A stretch of 5,578 bases of DNA from the NCBI GenBank assembly GCA_013817135.1, contig JACDDF010000185.1:1-5578 (forward strand), written 5' to 3'. The DNA is from Nitrospirales bacterium. GTDB taxonomy: Bacteria > Nitrospirota > Nitrospiria > Nitrospirales > UBA8639. This document shows positions 4,270 to 5,578 of this stretch, in pieces. Positions within the stretch are counted from its first letter, which is position 1, and each line of letters starts with the position of its first letter. The notes below the pieces were generated by a model. That model was not told the DNA's origin. It worked only from the letters and a program-made list of their open reading frames with translations, and did not search any database. Position numbers and translations under genes: made by a program.

Positions 4270-5578
4270 TCACAGGATTAGGGTTTTCATGATCAGACCG
4301 AGCACCGCGCAGGCGGCGATGACCTCGATAACATTTCGCTGGTAACGGAACAAAGCCACGGCGGCGGCCAGAGCGATCAAGGCCGATACCCAGTCGAAGG
4401 CGCCGGCGAAGCCTTGCGGCCAGAGAACATGGTAGCCGAAGAACAGCGCCAGATTGAGGATGACGCCCACGACGGCAGCCGTGATGGCGGTGAGCGGTGC
4501 CGTGAACGTGATGTCGCCGTGTGTCGATTCGACCAAGGGCCCTCCCGCCAGAATGAATAGGAACGAGGGCAGGAAGGTGAACCACGTCACCAGTGTCGCA
4601 GCTATGGCTCCGGCGAGAAACACAGACTCCGGCCCGAATAGTTCTTTCACGTAACCTCCGACGAAGCCGACAAAGGCCACGACCATGATGAGGGGCCCCG
4701 GTGTGGTTTCTCCAAGCGCTAAGCCGTCGATCATTTGCGTGGGCGTGAGCCAACCGTACTGTCCGACGGCGCCCTGGTACACGTAGGGCAGCACCGCGTA
4801 GGCCCCCCCGAATGTCACCAGGGCCGCTTTGGTAAAAAACCAACCCATTTGGGTCAGCGTATGAGACCAGCCATAGGCGGCCATCAACCATACCATCGGG
4901 ACAGCCCACAGCAAGCCTCCGACGAGAGCGATCTTGAGCAATTTCGTCCAACGAAAGTGGGCATGCACGGGTGGCGGGGTATCGTCGTCAATGAGGGTCG
5001 GGCCACCCAACTTGTCGGTTTGGTCGTGGCCGCCACCGGCTTTAAACGTGTCGGGAGCGATCCGCCCGCCGAAGTGACCGATAAGGGCAGCAACGACGAT
5101 GATGGCGGGAAATGGCACATTGAGTGCAAAGATGGCGAGAAAGGCCGCAGCGGCAATTGCCCACAGCACGTTGTTCTTGAGCGCCCGGGAACCGATCCTC
5201 TGCGCGGCTTGAACCACAATGGCCGTCACTGCGGGTTTGATGCCGTAAAACAGCCCTGCGACCAGCGGGACGTCACCGAACGCGATATAGATCCACGACA
5301 AGACGATCAGAATCAGAAGAGACGGCAGAACGAACAGCGCCCCGGCTACAACTCCGCCCCACGTGCGGTGCATCAGCCAGCCGATATAGGTGGCGAGTTG
5401 CTGGGCTTCCGGTCCGGGCAAGACCATGCAATAGTTCAGCGCGTGCAGGAAACGCCGCTCGGAAATCCAGCGCCGACGCTCGACTAGTTCCTGGTGCATG
5501 ATGGAAATCTGGCCGGCAGGCCCGCCGAAGCTGATGAATCCGAGCTTGAGCCAGAAGACGAAGGCCTGCCCCAAAGTT
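4270..5578 (-). CDS. chrA: Chromate efflux transporter ChrA, two-domain (5' end outside window)
   Basis: ChrA (CHR family) is an inner-membrane permease that exports chromate from the cytoplasm, driven by the proton motive force. This is the long-chain form with two homologous CHR halves. Counting from the TTG codon at 5574, the first half has FGGPAGQI (16-23), HQELVERRRWIS (27-38), LNYCMVLPGPEAQQLATYIG (46-65) and several membrane helices. The second half has FGGAYAVLPYV (255-265), QMIDGLALGETTPGPL (280-295) and further helices. A polar linker (about 171-210), with several Asp, three His and a PPP run, joins them. Both PGP motifs and both FGG motifs are intact. The frame stays open to the right edge. 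The TTG is not a credible start, because the upstream codon also continues the family's N-terminus, so some residues and the promoter lie beyond the window. The TGA at 4270 overlaps the ribosome site of the next gene, indicating an operon. Large open frames on both strands inside it, including a 250-codon one on +, are shadows. Confidence 0.95.
   Translation of the reverse strand, partial: TLGQAFVFWLKLGFISFGGPAGQISIMHQELVERRRWISERRFLHALNYCMVLPGPEAQQLATYIGWLMHRTWGGVVAGALFVLPSLLILIVLSWIYIAFGDVPLVAGLFYGIKPAVTAIVVQAAQRIGSRALKNNVLWAIAAAAFLAIFALNVPFPAIIVVAALIGHFGGRIAPDTFKAGGGHDQTDKLGGPTLIDDDTPPPVHAHFRWTKLLKIALVGGLLWAVPMVWLMAAYGWSHTLTQMGWFFTKAALVTFGGAYAVLPYVYQGAVGQYGWLTPTQMIDGLALGETTPGPLIMVVAFVGFVGGYVKELFGPESVFLAGAIAATLVTWFTFLPSFLFILAGGPLVESTHGDITFTAPLTAITAAVVGVILNLALFFGYHVLWPQGFAGAFDWVSALIALAAAVALFRYQRNVIEVIAACAVLGLIMKTLIL

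Noticed and set aside
4265..4951. 228-codon minus-strand frame overlapping chrA
   Set aside because: It is an Arg- and His-rich out-of-frame shadow of the ChrA coding sequence.
4735..5487. 250-codon open frame on + inside chrA
   Set aside because: It lies wholly opposite the intact ChrA frame, and its product is a low-complexity polar sequence with no domain or ribosome site.
1..5578. CRISPR arrays, tRNA/rRNA genes, transposase genes or insertion-sequence ends
   Set aside because: I looked for regularly spaced repeats, tRNA-like cloverleaf sequence and transposase motifs and saw none.

Overview
The window looks like accessory chromosome from a free-living Gram-negative bacterium. The genes are ordinary bacterial families: chromate efflux, a toxin-antitoxin pair, a UbiA-like membrane protein and a patatin. 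A Nitrospira-type origin is a guess from the overall flavour and cannot be proved from this sequence. Base composition is uneven. One 60-base line inside the toxin gene (421-480) has 22 G+C, while a line inside chrA (5041-5100) has 35. This fits a patchwork of segments with different histories.

Layout. Bases 1-116 (+) hold the last 37 codons of a probable SAM-dependent methyltransferase, followed by a perfect GC-rich hairpin (196-216). The rest of 117-397 shows no convincing gene. Bases 398-923 (-) encode a type II toxin-antitoxin operon: a small DUF2281-like antitoxin overlapping a MazF/PemK-type toxin by 11 bases. Bases 924-1183 hold its probable control region plus unassigned sequence. Bases 1184-1930 (-) encode a polytopic membrane protein of a divergent UbiA-like family. 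Bases 1931-2198 separate it from a divergent gene on the + strand and contain an imperfect hairpin and a weak promoter candidate. From 2199 (+) there is a broken patatin-like phospholipase gene, with an in-frame TAA after 60 codons and loss of the C-terminal half. It runs into short, frame-shifted coding-like fragments up to about 2743. A 77-codon orphan ORF lies at 2726-2959 (-).

Bases 3026-5578 (-) form the best-organised unit, a probable chromate-resistance operon transcribed right to left. It starts with chrA, a two-domain chromate efflux permease whose 5' end lies outside the window. Eight bases later comes a short ChrB-type protein made only of the C-terminal Chrome_Resist domain. Thirty-nine bases after that comes a secreted, cysteine-free protein of unknown function. 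ChrA would export chromate across the inner membrane. The ChrB-domain protein would act in the cytoplasm. The third protein would act in the envelope, and its role is the most interesting open question here.
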